Source of the DNA: a virus
Virus record (IMG/VR): IMGVR_UViG_3300031703_000023
Span: 1-36,202 of that record
Reading direction: 5' to 3' (one strand)
DNA: 36,202 bases
Part shown: one piece after another, positions 7,296 through 15,154 of the stretch
Layout of the letters: each line of letters begins with the position of its first letter
How positions within the stretch are numbered: position 1 is the stretch's first letter
The notes under the pieces: model-generated
What the model saw: the letters and a program-made list of their open reading frames with translations, nothing else
What the model was told of the DNA's origin: nothing
Database searches by the model: none
Made by a program: the position numbers and the translations under genes

Positions 7296-9692
7296 ATGCA
7301 ACAAGTTCAGGTATATATAAATGACCAAAGAGTTGAAATGTTTGACTTTGAAAGCGTAACTATAACGGATAGCATCAAAGATGTAAGAGATGTTAGTAAA
7401 GTATTTACAGCATACTCTCAAACATTTAGCCTACCCGCAAGTAAGACTAATAATAAAGTATTTAAGCATTATTATAACGGAGACATTAGAGACGGGTTCG
7501 ATTCAAGAACAAGAGTACCTGCTAGACTAGAATTAAACTCTATACCATTTAAAGATGGCTATATAAAGCTAGAAGGAGTCGATTTAAAGGCTAATAAGGC
7601 ACACACCTATAGGATTACATTCTTTGGAAATACAGTGTCCTTAAAAGACCTATTAGGGGATGACTTACTATCATCTCTTACTTGGTTAAGTAATTTTAAT
7701 TTAAGTTATGATTTACCAAATGTTAAAACGCATTTAACAACTGCAGTAGACAAGACTGTAGATGGAATTACTTACGCAAACCCTATTCAAGTACCTTTAA
7801 TAACCCACACTCAGAGGCTTTATTATAATTCTAATGAAGATGAAGCAGATAATGGAAATTTGCACTGGCATAACGGAGGGGGCTCTCATGTGCACGGTGT
7901 TAAATGGAATCAATTAAAGTACGCTGTAAAATTAAATGTTCTAATCAAGGCTATAGAGAAAAAATACACTATAGCTAATGGATATCCTCGTAACTTAGTA
8001 TTTAGCGATGACTTCTTTAATACTTCAACACCTAATGATTTTAGTGAGCTTTACATGTGGCTACACAGAGTTAAAGGAGTTGTTACTAATGGAAGCCAAG
8101 TAGAGACTTCTAATTATTCTGTGACTGATTTTGCAGACGAGGTTAAAGAGCAAAGTTTTATGAGTAATAGTGCTCTTTCGTTATCTTCGTTTGGTCAGGT
8201 TGAAGGTGCGCAAAAAATATTAAGAGCTAATATAACAGTAAGTAGTGGAAGTGAAGGAAAACCTTATTCTTTTAATATTCTTAGGGATGGATTATCTGTT
8301 TACTCAAGTGGACTCGTATCTAGTAGTGTTTCAAATATAAATGTTCCTGTTGCTATAAATAGCGATTACACAATACAGATAAGCACTACGGAGTCTATTG
8401 TTTTCCAAGAAATATCTTGGAATTATAGCTATTATAACTCAGAGACACAATTAACAGTAAATGAAGATTACTATACTTCTTCTGTAAGTATATCTCAATT
8501 ATTTGACTTTAATATGACTCAACAAGTTCCTAAAATGAAAGTTTTGGACTTTTTGACTGCTGTATTTAAGATGTTTAACTTAGTTGCTTACATTGAGGGA
8601 GACGAGATGGTGGTTAAAACTTTAGACACTTACTATGAAGATGGAGAGTCTTACAATATTACAAAATACATAGACACAGAAGAAAGTCAAGTAAACTCCG
8701 TTCTACCTTTTAGGGAAATAATATTTGGTTACGAAGGATTAGGTTCTTTTTTAGCTAAAAGACATAATGAGTTATTTAATGAAGAATGGGGAACTGAGGA
8801 GTATAAAACAGAAAATAGTAGCATATTTACAGGTGGTATTTATAAATATAAAATACCTTTTGAACACATGAAGTTTGAAAGATTGATTGATATTGACCAA
8901 ACATCAAGCCCTTCTTTTCCTACAACAAATATTCAGTGGGGATTTTCTGTAGATAATAGTCAAGACAGTTATATTGGAAAACCACTTATTTTTTACATGG
9001 CAAGACAAACTGCAGACATATCGTTTGTTGATGTTGATGGAAACAATGTTGCTTCACATCACGAAAAGATAGAAAATTATTTTGCACCTGCAAATTCTAA
9101 CCTTAGCTTACCAGTTTTTACTGATAGACAGTCAATAAACTTTAGTCCAGAATCTGATGAATGGGAACTAACTCCTAATAAGAAATCATTATTTAATAGC
9201 CATCACAGTAATTATATTTCTGGAATATTTAATAAAACTAACAGACTAACTAAAATGACAGCCTTATTGCCTTTAAGGGTTCTTTTAAGCTACTCTCTTA
9301 ACGACAGGTTTATTGTTTTTGGAAAATCTTATAAGATTAACTCAATAGAGACTAATATGCATAACGGTAAATCACAACTTGAATTACTTTCGGATTACGC
9401 ACCTTCAGTTATTGATTTAATTCCGCCTACACCACCAACTAACTTAGCCTTAGTCGCAGGTTCAGAAACATCTGACGGGTTTACTATAACTTGGACAGCA
9501 GGTACGGATAATATAGGTGTTACTAATAATATAATAGAATTACAGCAAGATTTTTACGCTACTATAGGAAACGTTACTTCTTATACATTTACAGGGTTAT
9601 TTCAACAGACTGTATATAAAGTAGCCTTATTCTCAACAGATGCAGCGGGTAACGTATCTGCTATTTCAAACATAATAGATGTTCAATTTTAA
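7296..9692 (+). CDS. Large tail protein with C-terminal FN3 domain
   Basis: This 798-residue protein starts MQQVQVYINDQRVEMFDFES and contains ITDSIKDVRDVSKVFTAYSQ near residues 24-43. I associate that block with large tail-tip proteins of flavobacterial phages. A central part reads MKVLDFLTAVFKMFNLVAYIE. The last ~90 residues form a fibronectin type III domain, from PPTPPTNLALVAGSETSDGF through TSYTFTGLFQQTVYKVALFS to the final strand. FN3 domains are common on tail tips and may touch host polysaccharide. It follows the preceding tail gene directly and precedes the tape measure. A tail-tip or hub role is likely but not proven. Confidence 0.55.
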   Translation: MQQVQVYINDQRVEMFDFESVTITDSIKDVRDVSKVFTAYSQTFSLPASKTNNKVFKHYYNGDIRDGFDSRTRVPARLELNSIPFKDGYIKLEGVDLKANKAHTYRITFFGNTVSLKDLLGDDLLSSLTWLSNFNLSYDLPNVKTHLTTAVDKTVDGITYANPIQVPLITHTQRLYYNSNEDEADNGNLHWHNGGGSHVHGVKWNQLKYAVKLNVLIKAIEKKYTIANGYPRNLVFSDDFFNTSTPNDFSELYMWLHRVKGVVTNGSQVETSNYSVTDFADEVKEQSFMSNSALSLSSFGQVEGAQKILRANITVSSGSEGKPYSFNILRDGLSVYSSGLVSSSVSNINVPVAINSDYTIQISTTESIVFQEISWNYSYYNSETQLTVNEDYYTSSVSISQLFDFNMTQQVPKMKVLDFLTAVFKMFNLVAYIEGDEMVVKTLDTYYEDGESYNITKYIDTEESQVNSVLPFREIIFGYEGLGSFLAKRHNELFNEEWGTEEYKTENSSIFTGGIYKYKIPFEHMKFERLIDIDQTSSPSFPTTNIQWGFSVDNSQDSYIGKPLIFYMARQTADISFVDVDGNNVASHHEKIENYFAPANSNLSLPVFTDRQSINFSPESDEWELTPNKKSLFNSHHSNYISGIFNKTNRLTKMTALLPLRVLLSYSLNDRFIVFGKSYKINSIETNMHNGKSQLELLSDYAPSVIDLIPPTPPTNLALVAGSETSDGFTITWTAGTDNIGVTNNIIELQQDFYATIGNVTSYTFTGLFQQTVYKVALFSTDAAGNVSAISNIIDVQF

Positions 9693-9697
9693 ATATA

Positions 9698-9844
9698 ATG
9701 ATAAGAGAAACTTTAGAATTACTAAGAAGCAAGGAGTGGTTAATTGATGATTTAGATATCAATATAGCTAAAGGATTGTATGAAATGCCTTCAACATTTA
9801 AGGAATTAAGAATTAATAACAAAAGAAAAAAACTAACAAGATAA
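9698..9844 (+). CDS. Small hypothetical protein before tape measure gene
   Basis: The frame encodes 48 residues, starting MIRETLELLRSKEWLIDDLD and ending in a basic tail (RINNKRKKLTR). Its stop overlaps the tape measure start codon (TAATG), and its ATG lies five bases after the previous stop. This gapless fit suggests a real, translationally coupled gene. It is probably cytoplasmic and helical. I do not recognise a family. A minor tail or assembly role would fit the location only. Confidence 0.55.
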   Translation: MIRETLELLRSKEWLIDDLDINIAKGLYEMPSTFKELRINNKRKKLTR

Positions 9845-11754
9845 TGGCTGAAGAAAAAATTATATTTAAGGTTGTAGCTGACTACGATAAAGCTATAAAA
9901 GAATGGGGAGAGTTAAGAGATAAGGTTGCATCTACTACTAAAGAGTATAAAGAGTGCCAAATAGAAATAAATAAGCTAAAATTAGCTAAAGGAGAACTTA
10001 CGGGGGAAACCTTTAAAACTAAAGAATCCTTACAGAAAGAAAAAGAAGTTCTAAGGCAGTCTAATGCTGAATACAAGAGAAGACAGAAAGAGTTAAATAA
10101 TACGTTTAAATCTCAATCAAAACAAGAGAAATCAGTAAAAAGACTAACTAATTCACAGCAAAAGCAAAGTGACGCCACAGGTAGTGCTACCGCTGCTACA
10201 ATGGAACTTAGTAGGGTTGTTTCTGACGCACCATACGGTATTAGAGGTATGGCGAATAACATTACTCAGCTAGTTTCTCAATTAGGCTCAGCTTCTAAAA
10301 AAGCTGGTGGTTTAGGAGCTGCCTTAAAGCTTATGGGTAGTCAGTTGCTTGGACCATTAGGTGTTGTTTTTGCGATTACTGCGGTTGTCTCTGCCTTAGA
10401 TTACTTTTATGGAGCTAATAAAAAAGCTGAGGAGTCTACAAGTGATTTTAAGCAAGAAATAGAGGATTTAGCAGATTTACTAGGAAATAATTTAAACATT
10501 AATATACAAAATTATATTAATCTATTAAAGGATAAAAAGAAAATTGATGAAGAGCTGTTAAAAACAGCAGATAAGCAAAAAGAACTTGAAGATAAACTAA
10601 ATGGATTTATTAAGTATAGATTGAGCTTAGAGGAGAAAAAAAGAAAATCCAAGCTAGATACAGCGGTGTTAGATGCCCAAATAAAGACCATTCAAGAGAA
10701 GGAAATAGAAATTCAATCAAAAATAACAAAAATATACGAAGAAGCTGCCACTAAAGTAAAAGAATATAATGAAAGTAAAGATGAATTAACAGAAGCAGAA
10801 AAAGGAACGGTAAAGCAGCTCGAAAAACAACAATCAGAGCTTAAAAAACATCAAAAAGTTGTATCTAAAAACAGGACTGAATGGCTTAAATGGCAAAAAC
10901 AAATAGACGAGACTCAGGAAGCAATAGACACCATAACAAAAGCAGGAATAATATTAAGACCAAAAGTAGAAGCTCTTGATTTAGAAGGTCTTGCTATAGG
11001 TGTGAAAGATGTATTCAAACACAAGATTGACGTAACTTTAGCTGTTAGACCCGTGTTGCCAGACGATGCTATGCAGAAGTTAAAGTCTCAGCTTGAGAAG
11101 TATAGTGAGTATGCAGAAACAACTAAGAAGGCATTAAGCACAATAGGTGACTTTATTGATGGTGAATTTGAAAGGGAGTTAATAATAGAAAAAAACAAAA
11201 CAAATTCCCTAAATAACGAGTTAAATAAAAGACTCCAAAACGAAAACTTATCTAAAGACCAAAGACAGGCTATACAGAATCAAATAGCTCAAAATGATGA
11301 AAAACTAAGGGTGAAACAAGAAAAGATAGCTCGAAAGCAATTTATGATTCAGAAAGCTTTTAAAATAGGTATGGCTTTAGCAGATACAGCTTCATCTGCA
11401 TTAAAAGCATACGCTTCTCAATTATCAATACCTACGCCAGATGCACCCGCAAGAGCCGCACTTGCAGCAAAAGTAGCTACAGGTTTTGGATTAGCACAAG
11501 TAGCCATGATTGCGAGAACAAAATTTCAATCCTCTGCTGGTAGTTCGCCAAGACAAGCTGTAGATAGTAGCTCTAGTGGTGGAAGTTCTCGCTCAGAGCC
11601 TTCATTCAACATAGTAGGAAGGTCTAAAGATAATTTAATACTAAGTGCTATACAATCACAATTTGATAAGCCTTTAAAAGCTTATGTTGTAGCGAGAGAC
11701 GTTACTAACCAACAGCAATTAGATGGTGTTATTTCAGCATCAGCAAGTACCTAA
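9844..11754 (+). CDS. Tape measure protein
   Basis: The 636-residue protein has a long charged helical N-terminus (residues ~1-110). The block MELSRVVSDAPYGIRGMANN follows, with a hydrophobic segment LGPLGVVFAITAVVSALDYF near 175-190. Another long coiled-coil region (~200-400) comes next, then a late Ala-rich helix (MALADTASSALKAYASQLS). The SDAPYGI block and the end SFNIVGRSKDNL...YVVARDVTNQQQLDG are, in my experience, typical of Bacteroidota phage tape measures. Tape measure length sets tail length. At about 1.5 angstroms per residue, a tail near 95 nm is expected. The protein is short for the family. It lies between the tail tip gene and the capsid protease gene. Confidence 0.8.
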   Translation: MAEEKIIFKVVADYDKAIKEWGELRDKVASTTKEYKECQIEINKLKLAKGELTGETFKTKESLQKEKEVLRQSNAEYKRRQKELNNTFKSQSKQEKSVKRLTNSQQKQSDATGSATAATMELSRVVSDAPYGIRGMANNITQLVSQLGSASKKAGGLGAALKLMGSQLLGPLGVVFAITAVVSALDYFYGANKKAEESTSDFKQEIEDLADLLGNNLNINIQNYINLLKDKKKIDEELLKTADKQKELEDKLNGFIKYRLSLEEKKRKSKLDTAVLDAQIKTIQEKEIEIQSKITKIYEEAATKVKEYNESKDELTEAEKGTVKQLEKQQSELKKHQKVVSKNRTEWLKWQKQIDETQEAIDTITKAGIILRPKVEALDLEGLAIGVKDVFKHKIDVTLAVRPVLPDDAMQKLKSQLEKYSEYAETTKKALSTIGDFIDGEFERELIIEKNKTNSLNNELNKRLQNENLSKDQRQAIQNQIAQNDEKLRVKQEKIARKQFMIQKAFKIGMALADTASSALKAYASQLSIPTPDAPARAALAAKVATGFGLAQVAMIARTKFQSSAGSSPRQAVDSSSSGGSSRSEPSFNIVGRSKDNLILSAIQSQFDKPLKAYVVARDVTNQQQLDGVISASAST

Positions 11755-11776
11755 AATAAAACAATTACAACAAAAA

Positions 11777-11793
11777 AGGTTAACATAATATAA
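11777..11793 (+). promoter_or_regulatory. Recurrent GTTAACAT...TATAA motif before protease gene
   Basis: AGGTTAACATAATATAA lies 10 bases before the ATG at 11804. It matches the motifs at 2804-2820, 12545-12561 and 17462-17478 in spacing and core. The copy at 17462 shares AAAAAGGTTAACAT with it exactly. I read it as a candidate late promoter, with no experimental support. Confidence 0.4.
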
Positions 11794-11803
11794 AAGAACT
11801 AAT

Positions 11804-12385
11804 ATGAAAGATTTAGATATAATAGAGTTGTTTATTGATGATACTAAAGAGGATGATGGTATTGAAGCAATATCTTTGGTAGAATTTCCTGCCATTGAAG
11901 AAAATTTCATAGCCCTTAGTAAGCATAAGATAGACTTTAAGACAGTAGATGCTGATAAAAGAATTATAGTAGGTTTAGCTCTAGTTCCTGACAAGAAGAT
12001 TTATAGACGTAAAAAAGATTATGAATACAATGTCATCTTTTCAAAAGAGACTGTAAGAAAAGCATCCGAACTATACTTAAAACGTCTTAAATTAAATAAC
12101 ACTACACTAGAGCATGATGAGCAAATGACTACAGGTGTTTCGGTTATAGAGTCATGGATAGTTGAAGAGCCTGAAATGGATAAAACCTCTTTATATGGAT
12201 TAAATGCTGTAAAAGGTGCTTGGGCAGTTACTATGAAGATAGATAATGATGAAGTATGGGAAGATGTTAAGGCAGGTAAATACTTAGGACTTAGTATTGA
12301 AGGTATGTTTAGCGATAGCAGTGAAGATATTGAGGAGATTGAGGCTTCTAATGTATTAGAGGAGCTTAAAAAGCTATTATCATAA
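11804..12385 (+). CDS. XkdF-like prohead maturation protease
   Basis: The 193-residue protein carries the patterns of XkdF-like phage serine proteases. These are VGLALVPDKKIYRRKKDYEY near 46-65, FSKETVRKASELYLKR, the His-containing NNTTLEHDEQ near 100-109, VSVIESWIVEEPEMDK, and finally the block KYLGLSIEGMF. In this family the conserved His and the Ser in the late LSIEG block are the probable catalytic residues. The enzyme cleaves scaffold and capsid precursors during head maturation. Its position just before a scaffold-like gene and the major capsid gene supports the call. A short acidic linker ends the protein (SDSSEDIEEIEAS). Confidence 0.75.
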   Translation: MKDLDIIELFIDDTKEDDGIEAISLVEFPAIEENFIALSKHKIDFKTVDADKRIIVGLALVPDKKIYRRKKDYEYNVIFSKETVRKASELYLKRLKLNNTTLEHDEQMTTGVSVIESWIVEEPEMDKTSLYGLNAVKGAWAVTMKIDNDEVWEDVKAGKYLGLSIEGMFSDSSEDIEEIEASNVLEELKKLLS

Positions 12386-12522
12386 TGAGTAGAGCTGTTT
12401 ACTGTTACTGTAAGAACACTTATTCAATAGAGTGTGATAAAGGAAAGAATAAAAGATGTAATGCACCAAACTATTGGAAGCAAGGCATAGGAAACATAAG
12501 TAATACTGCAGAAGAAGATTAA
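12385..12522 (+). CDS. Small Cys-containing hypothetical protein
   Basis: The frame encodes 45 residues, starting MSRAVYCYCKNTYSIECDKG. Its ATG overlaps the stop of the protease gene (TAATG). Cysteines at positions 7, 9, 17 and 25 (CxC, then C-X7-C) could form a small zinc site, although this is speculative. The remainder is polar and ends in EED. I do not recognise a family. The overlap with the protease gene and the length of 45 codons without a stop in AT-rich DNA favour a real gene. Confidence 0.5.
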   Translation: MSRAVYCYCKNTYSIECDKGKNKRCNAPNYWKQGIGNISNTAEED

Positions 12523-12544
12523 AACACGACAGTACATTTATAAA

Positions 12545-12561
12545 TAGTTATATTAATATAA
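12545..12561 (+). promoter_or_regulatory. Recurrent AGTTA...AATATAA motif before scaffold gene
   Basis: TAGTTATATTAATATAA lies 10 bases before the ATG at 12572. It has the same spacing as the copies at 2804 and 11777, but A in place of the central C. Because the scaffold and capsid genes must be strongly expressed late, a promoter here would make sense. Confidence 0.35.
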
Positions 12562-12571
12562 ACCAATAAGT

Positions 12572-13042
12572 ATGAAAGCAACAGAAATCCTTAACAATGT
12601 TAAAGAGCTTTTAAATCTATCTAAAGTAGAGGAAAAAATCGAAGACACTGTAGTTGAAGAAAAAGTAGAATTATCTACCGAAGAAACAACAGAAGAAGTT
12701 ATAGAGGAAGTTAGTGAAGTATTACTTGCTGAAGAAGAGGTTGTAAAGCCTACAGAAGAGGTTGCAGGAGCACCAATGATGTATGTAACACCTGAAGAAT
12801 TATCAGCAGTTAAAACTGAATTACTTTCGATGATTAAAGCATTAATCGAGGATAAGCCAATGGGAGACGTAAAAGAAGTTCCTCAAGAGTTATCAAAACA
12901 AGAAGAAGTTGAATTATCTGAAGATGTAGAAGAAGTTGTACACTCACCAGAAAGCTCAATTGAAACTAAAAAAAGTTTATTATCAAACCGTAACAAACCT
13001 ATGACTACTGAGCAAAGAGTTAATAGTATGTTATTCAACTAA
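12572..13042 (+). CDS. Acidic scaffold-like protein
   Basis: The 156-residue product is extremely acidic. Glu dominates from residue 20 to 70 (VEEKVELSTEETTEEVIEEV), followed by a predicted helix TPEELSAVKTELLSMIKALI and a basic end (SLLSNRNKPMTTEQRVNSML). Scaffolding proteins are typically short, helical and highly charged, with a capsid-interacting C-terminus. They lie directly before the major capsid gene, as here (12 bases apart). No enzymatic motif is visible. The protease gene just upstream would provide the activity that removes it. Identification is by composition and context, not homology. Confidence 0.6.
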   Translation: MKATEILNNVKELLNLSKVEEKIEDTVVEEKVELSTEETTEEVIEEVSEVLLAEEEVVKPTEEVAGAPMMYVTPEELSAVKTELLSMIKALIEDKPMGDVKEVPQELSKQEEVELSEDVEEVVHSPESSIETKKSLLSNRNKPMTTEQRVNSMLFN

Positions 13043-13054
13043 AATTAAATAAAA

Positions 13055-13990
13055 ATGGCTACTACTACAAACATTACTACTACTTATGCTGGTGAAAGTG
13101 CAGGAAAATACATTTCTGCTGCTTTATTATCAGGTAACACAATTGCAAATGGTGGATTAACTATCAGACCAAATGTAAAATTTAAAGAGATTGTAAAAAG
13201 ATTGGAATTAGATGGAATCGTAAAAGATGGTTCTTGTGATTTCGCTGATACATCAACTTTAACCCTTACTGAAAGAGTTATTGAACCAAAAGAATTACAA
13301 GTCAACTTAGAACTATGTAAGAAAGATTTCCGTTCTGATTGGGATGCAATCCAAATGGGATATTCTGCATTTGATAACTTACCTTCTTCTTTCCAAGATT
13401 ACTTAATCTCTTATGTTGCTTCTAAAGTAGCACAAAAGAATGAGAATACAATTTGGCAAGGTGCTGATGCTAACGATGGTGAATATGCAGGTTTTTCTGA
13501 ATTATTAGCTGCTGATGCAGATGCTGTTGTAAGTCAAACAATCGCAGGTACTGTAGTAACAGCTGAAAATGTTGTTGATGAATTAGGAAAGATTGTAGAT
13601 GCTATTCCTTCTGCACTATACGGAAGAGAAGATTTACATATTTACGTTTCACAAAACATCTTTAGAGCTTACAAGAGAAGTTTAGGTGGATTTGCTGCTG
13701 GAGGACAAGGTGCTGCAGGTGTAGGTTCAATGGGAAATAATCAAGATGTAAATGTTTTATACTTTGACGGTGTAAAGGTATTTATGGCTAACGGATTAGC
13801 TTCTAACGTAGCTGTATCAACTACTAAAGATAACTTATGGTTTGCTACAGGTTTATTATCTGATGCACAAGAGGTTAAAATTTTGGACATGGAAAACCTA
13901 GACGGTTCTCAAAATGTTCGTGTGATAATGAGGTACACAGCTGCTGTACAGTACGGAGTTATTGAAGATATCGTAACATACGGAATCTAG
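13055..13990 (+). CDS. Major capsid protein
   Basis: The 311-residue protein has the composition and order of an HK97-fold capsid protein. A flexible Thr/Ala-rich N-terminus is followed by FKEIVKRLELDGIVKDGSCD, an acidic stretch with LELCKKDFRSDWDAIQMGYS, and then a spine-helix-like region (FQDYLISYVASKVAQKNENT). Near the end are the beta strands VRVIMRYTAAVQYGVIEDIV. I recall very similar major capsid proteins in Flavobacterium-type phages. It follows the protease and scaffold-like genes and is followed by a strong terminator. Codon use looks less AT-extreme than its neighbours, with many GCT/GGT codons, as expected for a highly expressed gene. Confidence 0.8.
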   Translation: MATTTNITTTYAGESAGKYISAALLSGNTIANGGLTIRPNVKFKEIVKRLELDGIVKDGSCDFADTSTLTLTERVIEPKELQVNLELCKKDFRSDWDAIQMGYSAFDNLPSSFQDYLISYVASKVAQKNENTIWQGADANDGEYAGFSELLAADADAVVSQTIAGTVVTAENVVDELGKIVDAIPSALYGREDLHIYVSQNIFRAYKRSLGGFAAGGQGAAGVGSMGNNQDVNVLYFDGVKVFMANGLASNVAVSTTKDNLWFATGLLSDAQEVKILDMENLDGSQNVRVIMRYTAAVQYGVIEDIVTYGI

Positions 13991-14008
13991 TAACAATTAA
14001 ATAAATAC

Positions 14009-14045
14009 AAAAAAGGGTAGGTGGTTAATCTGCTTACCCTTTTTT
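14009..14045 (+). terminator. Rho-independent terminator after major capsid gene
   Basis: AAAAAAGGGTA (14009-14019) pairs perfectly with TACCCTTTTTT (14035-14045) around a 15-base loop. The T run on the 3' side gives a classic intrinsic terminator. It would isolate the capsid transcript from the tail-tube gene that follows. Confidence 0.8.
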
Positions 14046-14071
14046 ATTAACTAATAATAAAATATAATAAT

Positions 14072-14623
14072 ATGGCTTGTGATATTAACTTAGGTAGATT
14101 AGAACCTTGTAAAGACAGTGTTGGTGGTATCAATGCGGTTTACTTTGTGAACTACGGAACTATGGGATTGATTACTCCTAACTCAACGGATGCAGATGTA
14201 ATTGATAACGTAGCAGGTTCGCCTTATGCGTACAAATATGAGGTTAGAGGAAACTCTACCTACACAGAGAGCATTCAATCAAGTAGAGAGAATGGAACTA
14301 CTGCTTTTGAGCAAGTGTTAGAGTTGACACTTAAAAAACTAACCAAAGAAGACCATAATACGATTAAATTATTATCTTTTGGTAGACCAAATATTCTAAT
14401 AGAAGATAACAACGGAAACGTATTTTTAGCTGGACTACAACACGGGTGTGATGTTACAGGTGGTACTATCGTTACAGGTGGTGCTATGGCTGATATGTCA
14501 GGATATACTTTAAGCTTTACAGGTATGGAAAAAGTTCCTGCTAATTTCTTAAACAAAACATCCGAAGCTGAATCTGGAGAAGTTACTCTTGGAGTAGCAG
14601 GATTTACTGTCGTGGCAGTTTAA
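14072..14623 (+). CDS. Probable major tail (tube) protein
   Basis: The 183-residue protein starts MACDINLGRLEPCKDSVGGI and contains SSRENGTTAFEQVLELTLKK near 70-89, TIKLLSFGRPNILIEDNNG, and a glycine-rich strand region (GCDVTGGTIVTGGAMADMSG). It ends with YTLSFTGMEKVPANF. The MACDI.LGR.EPCKDS start is, as I recall, common in Bacteroidota phages for a conserved structural protein often assigned as tail tube. Its size, beta-rich composition and own transcription unit (terminators on both sides) fit an abundant virion protein. No tail sheath gene accompanies it. The tube role is probable, not certain. Confidence 0.6.
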   Translation: MACDINLGRLEPCKDSVGGINAVYFVNYGTMGLITPNSTDADVIDNVAGSPYAYKYEVRGNSTYTESIQSSRENGTTAFEQVLELTLKKLTKEDHNTIKLLSFGRPNILIEDNNGNVFLAGLQHGCDVTGGTIVTGGAMADMSGYTLSFTGMEKVPANFLNKTSEAESGEVTLGVAGFTVVAV

Positions 14624-14649
14624 CAATAATTATTGATTTTTAATTTATT

Positions 14650-14676
14650 AACCCTGCTCTAGCGAGTGGGGTTTTT
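14650..14676 (+). terminator. Rho-independent terminator after tail-tube gene
   Basis: AACCCTGCTC (14650-14659) pairs with GAGTGGGGTT (14664-14673) over a four-base loop TAGC. The stem has ten pairs, two of them G-U, and a TTTTT run follows. It closes the short transcription unit of the probable tail-tube gene. Confidence 0.75.
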
Positions 14677-14703
14677 GATTAAATAAAACAAAATAATATT
14701 ATT

Positions 14704-14720
14704 TAGTTATCATAGTATGT
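14704..14720 (+). promoter_or_regulatory. AGTTATCATAGTATG motif overlapping a start codon
   Basis: TAGTTATCATAGTATGT matches the recurrent late motif, but here its ATG is the start codon at 14717. The same arrangement occurs at 34248-34264 before the small terminase gene. If it is a promoter, the transcript would start too late for this ATG. A translation-start or operator role is therefore possible for these overlapping copies. Confidence 0.35.
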
Positions 14721-15154
14721 TAATATTAAACCCAACATCTGAAGAAAGTTCAATAAAGATTCTGCCAAGAGGCTTAGATGTGTCTGGTGAAATATCTATA
14801 AAGCTTAGAAGGGATGGGGATGGTCTTAGTGAGCGTATATATAATATTGCTATAACGGCAGATTCAACACTATACACTGCAGATTCAATAGAAATAACTG
14901 CCGATAGAACAAGTGAGGTAGTGAAGGCTACCATTAGTGGTGGATTTGTTATTATTACATTTTCTTCAGAAATACTTGAGGAAGACTCTACATACTATTT
15001 GGAAATAGATAAAAATGGGGAATTGTGGTATAGAGATAAGATTTATGTAACTTCTAGAACAGCCTCAGAAAGAGCAAAAGAAAAACACGTTATTGGAAAC
15101 AATACTATATATAACACGTATGATAAGACAGACGATAATACATATATAATATAA
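14717..15154 (+). CDS. Conserved hypothetical structural protein
   Basis: The 145-residue product starts MLILNPTSEESSIKILPRGL. It is beta-rich, with strands such as GEISIKLRRDGDGLSERIYN and GGFVIITFSSEI, and ends in a polar tail (NTIYNTYDKTDDNTYII). As I recall, proteins with an M(L/I)ILNP start precede or follow capsid genes in many Bacteroidota phages, so this start is preferred. Its stop overlaps the portal start (TAATG). A small virion or head-decoration function would fit, but no activity can be named. Confidence that it is a gene is high, while function is open. Confidence 0.65.
   Translation: MLILNPTSEESSIKILPRGLDVSGEISIKLRRDGDGLSERIYNIAITADSTLYTADSIEITADRTSEVVKATISGGFVIITFSSEILEEDSTYYLEIDKNGELWYRDKIYVTSRTASERAKEKHVIGNNTIYNTYDKTDDNTYII

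Noticed and set aside
14275-14556. A 93-residue minus-strand frame opposite the tail-tube gene
   Set aside because: Antisense to a well supported gene, with no promoter or plausible protein pattern.
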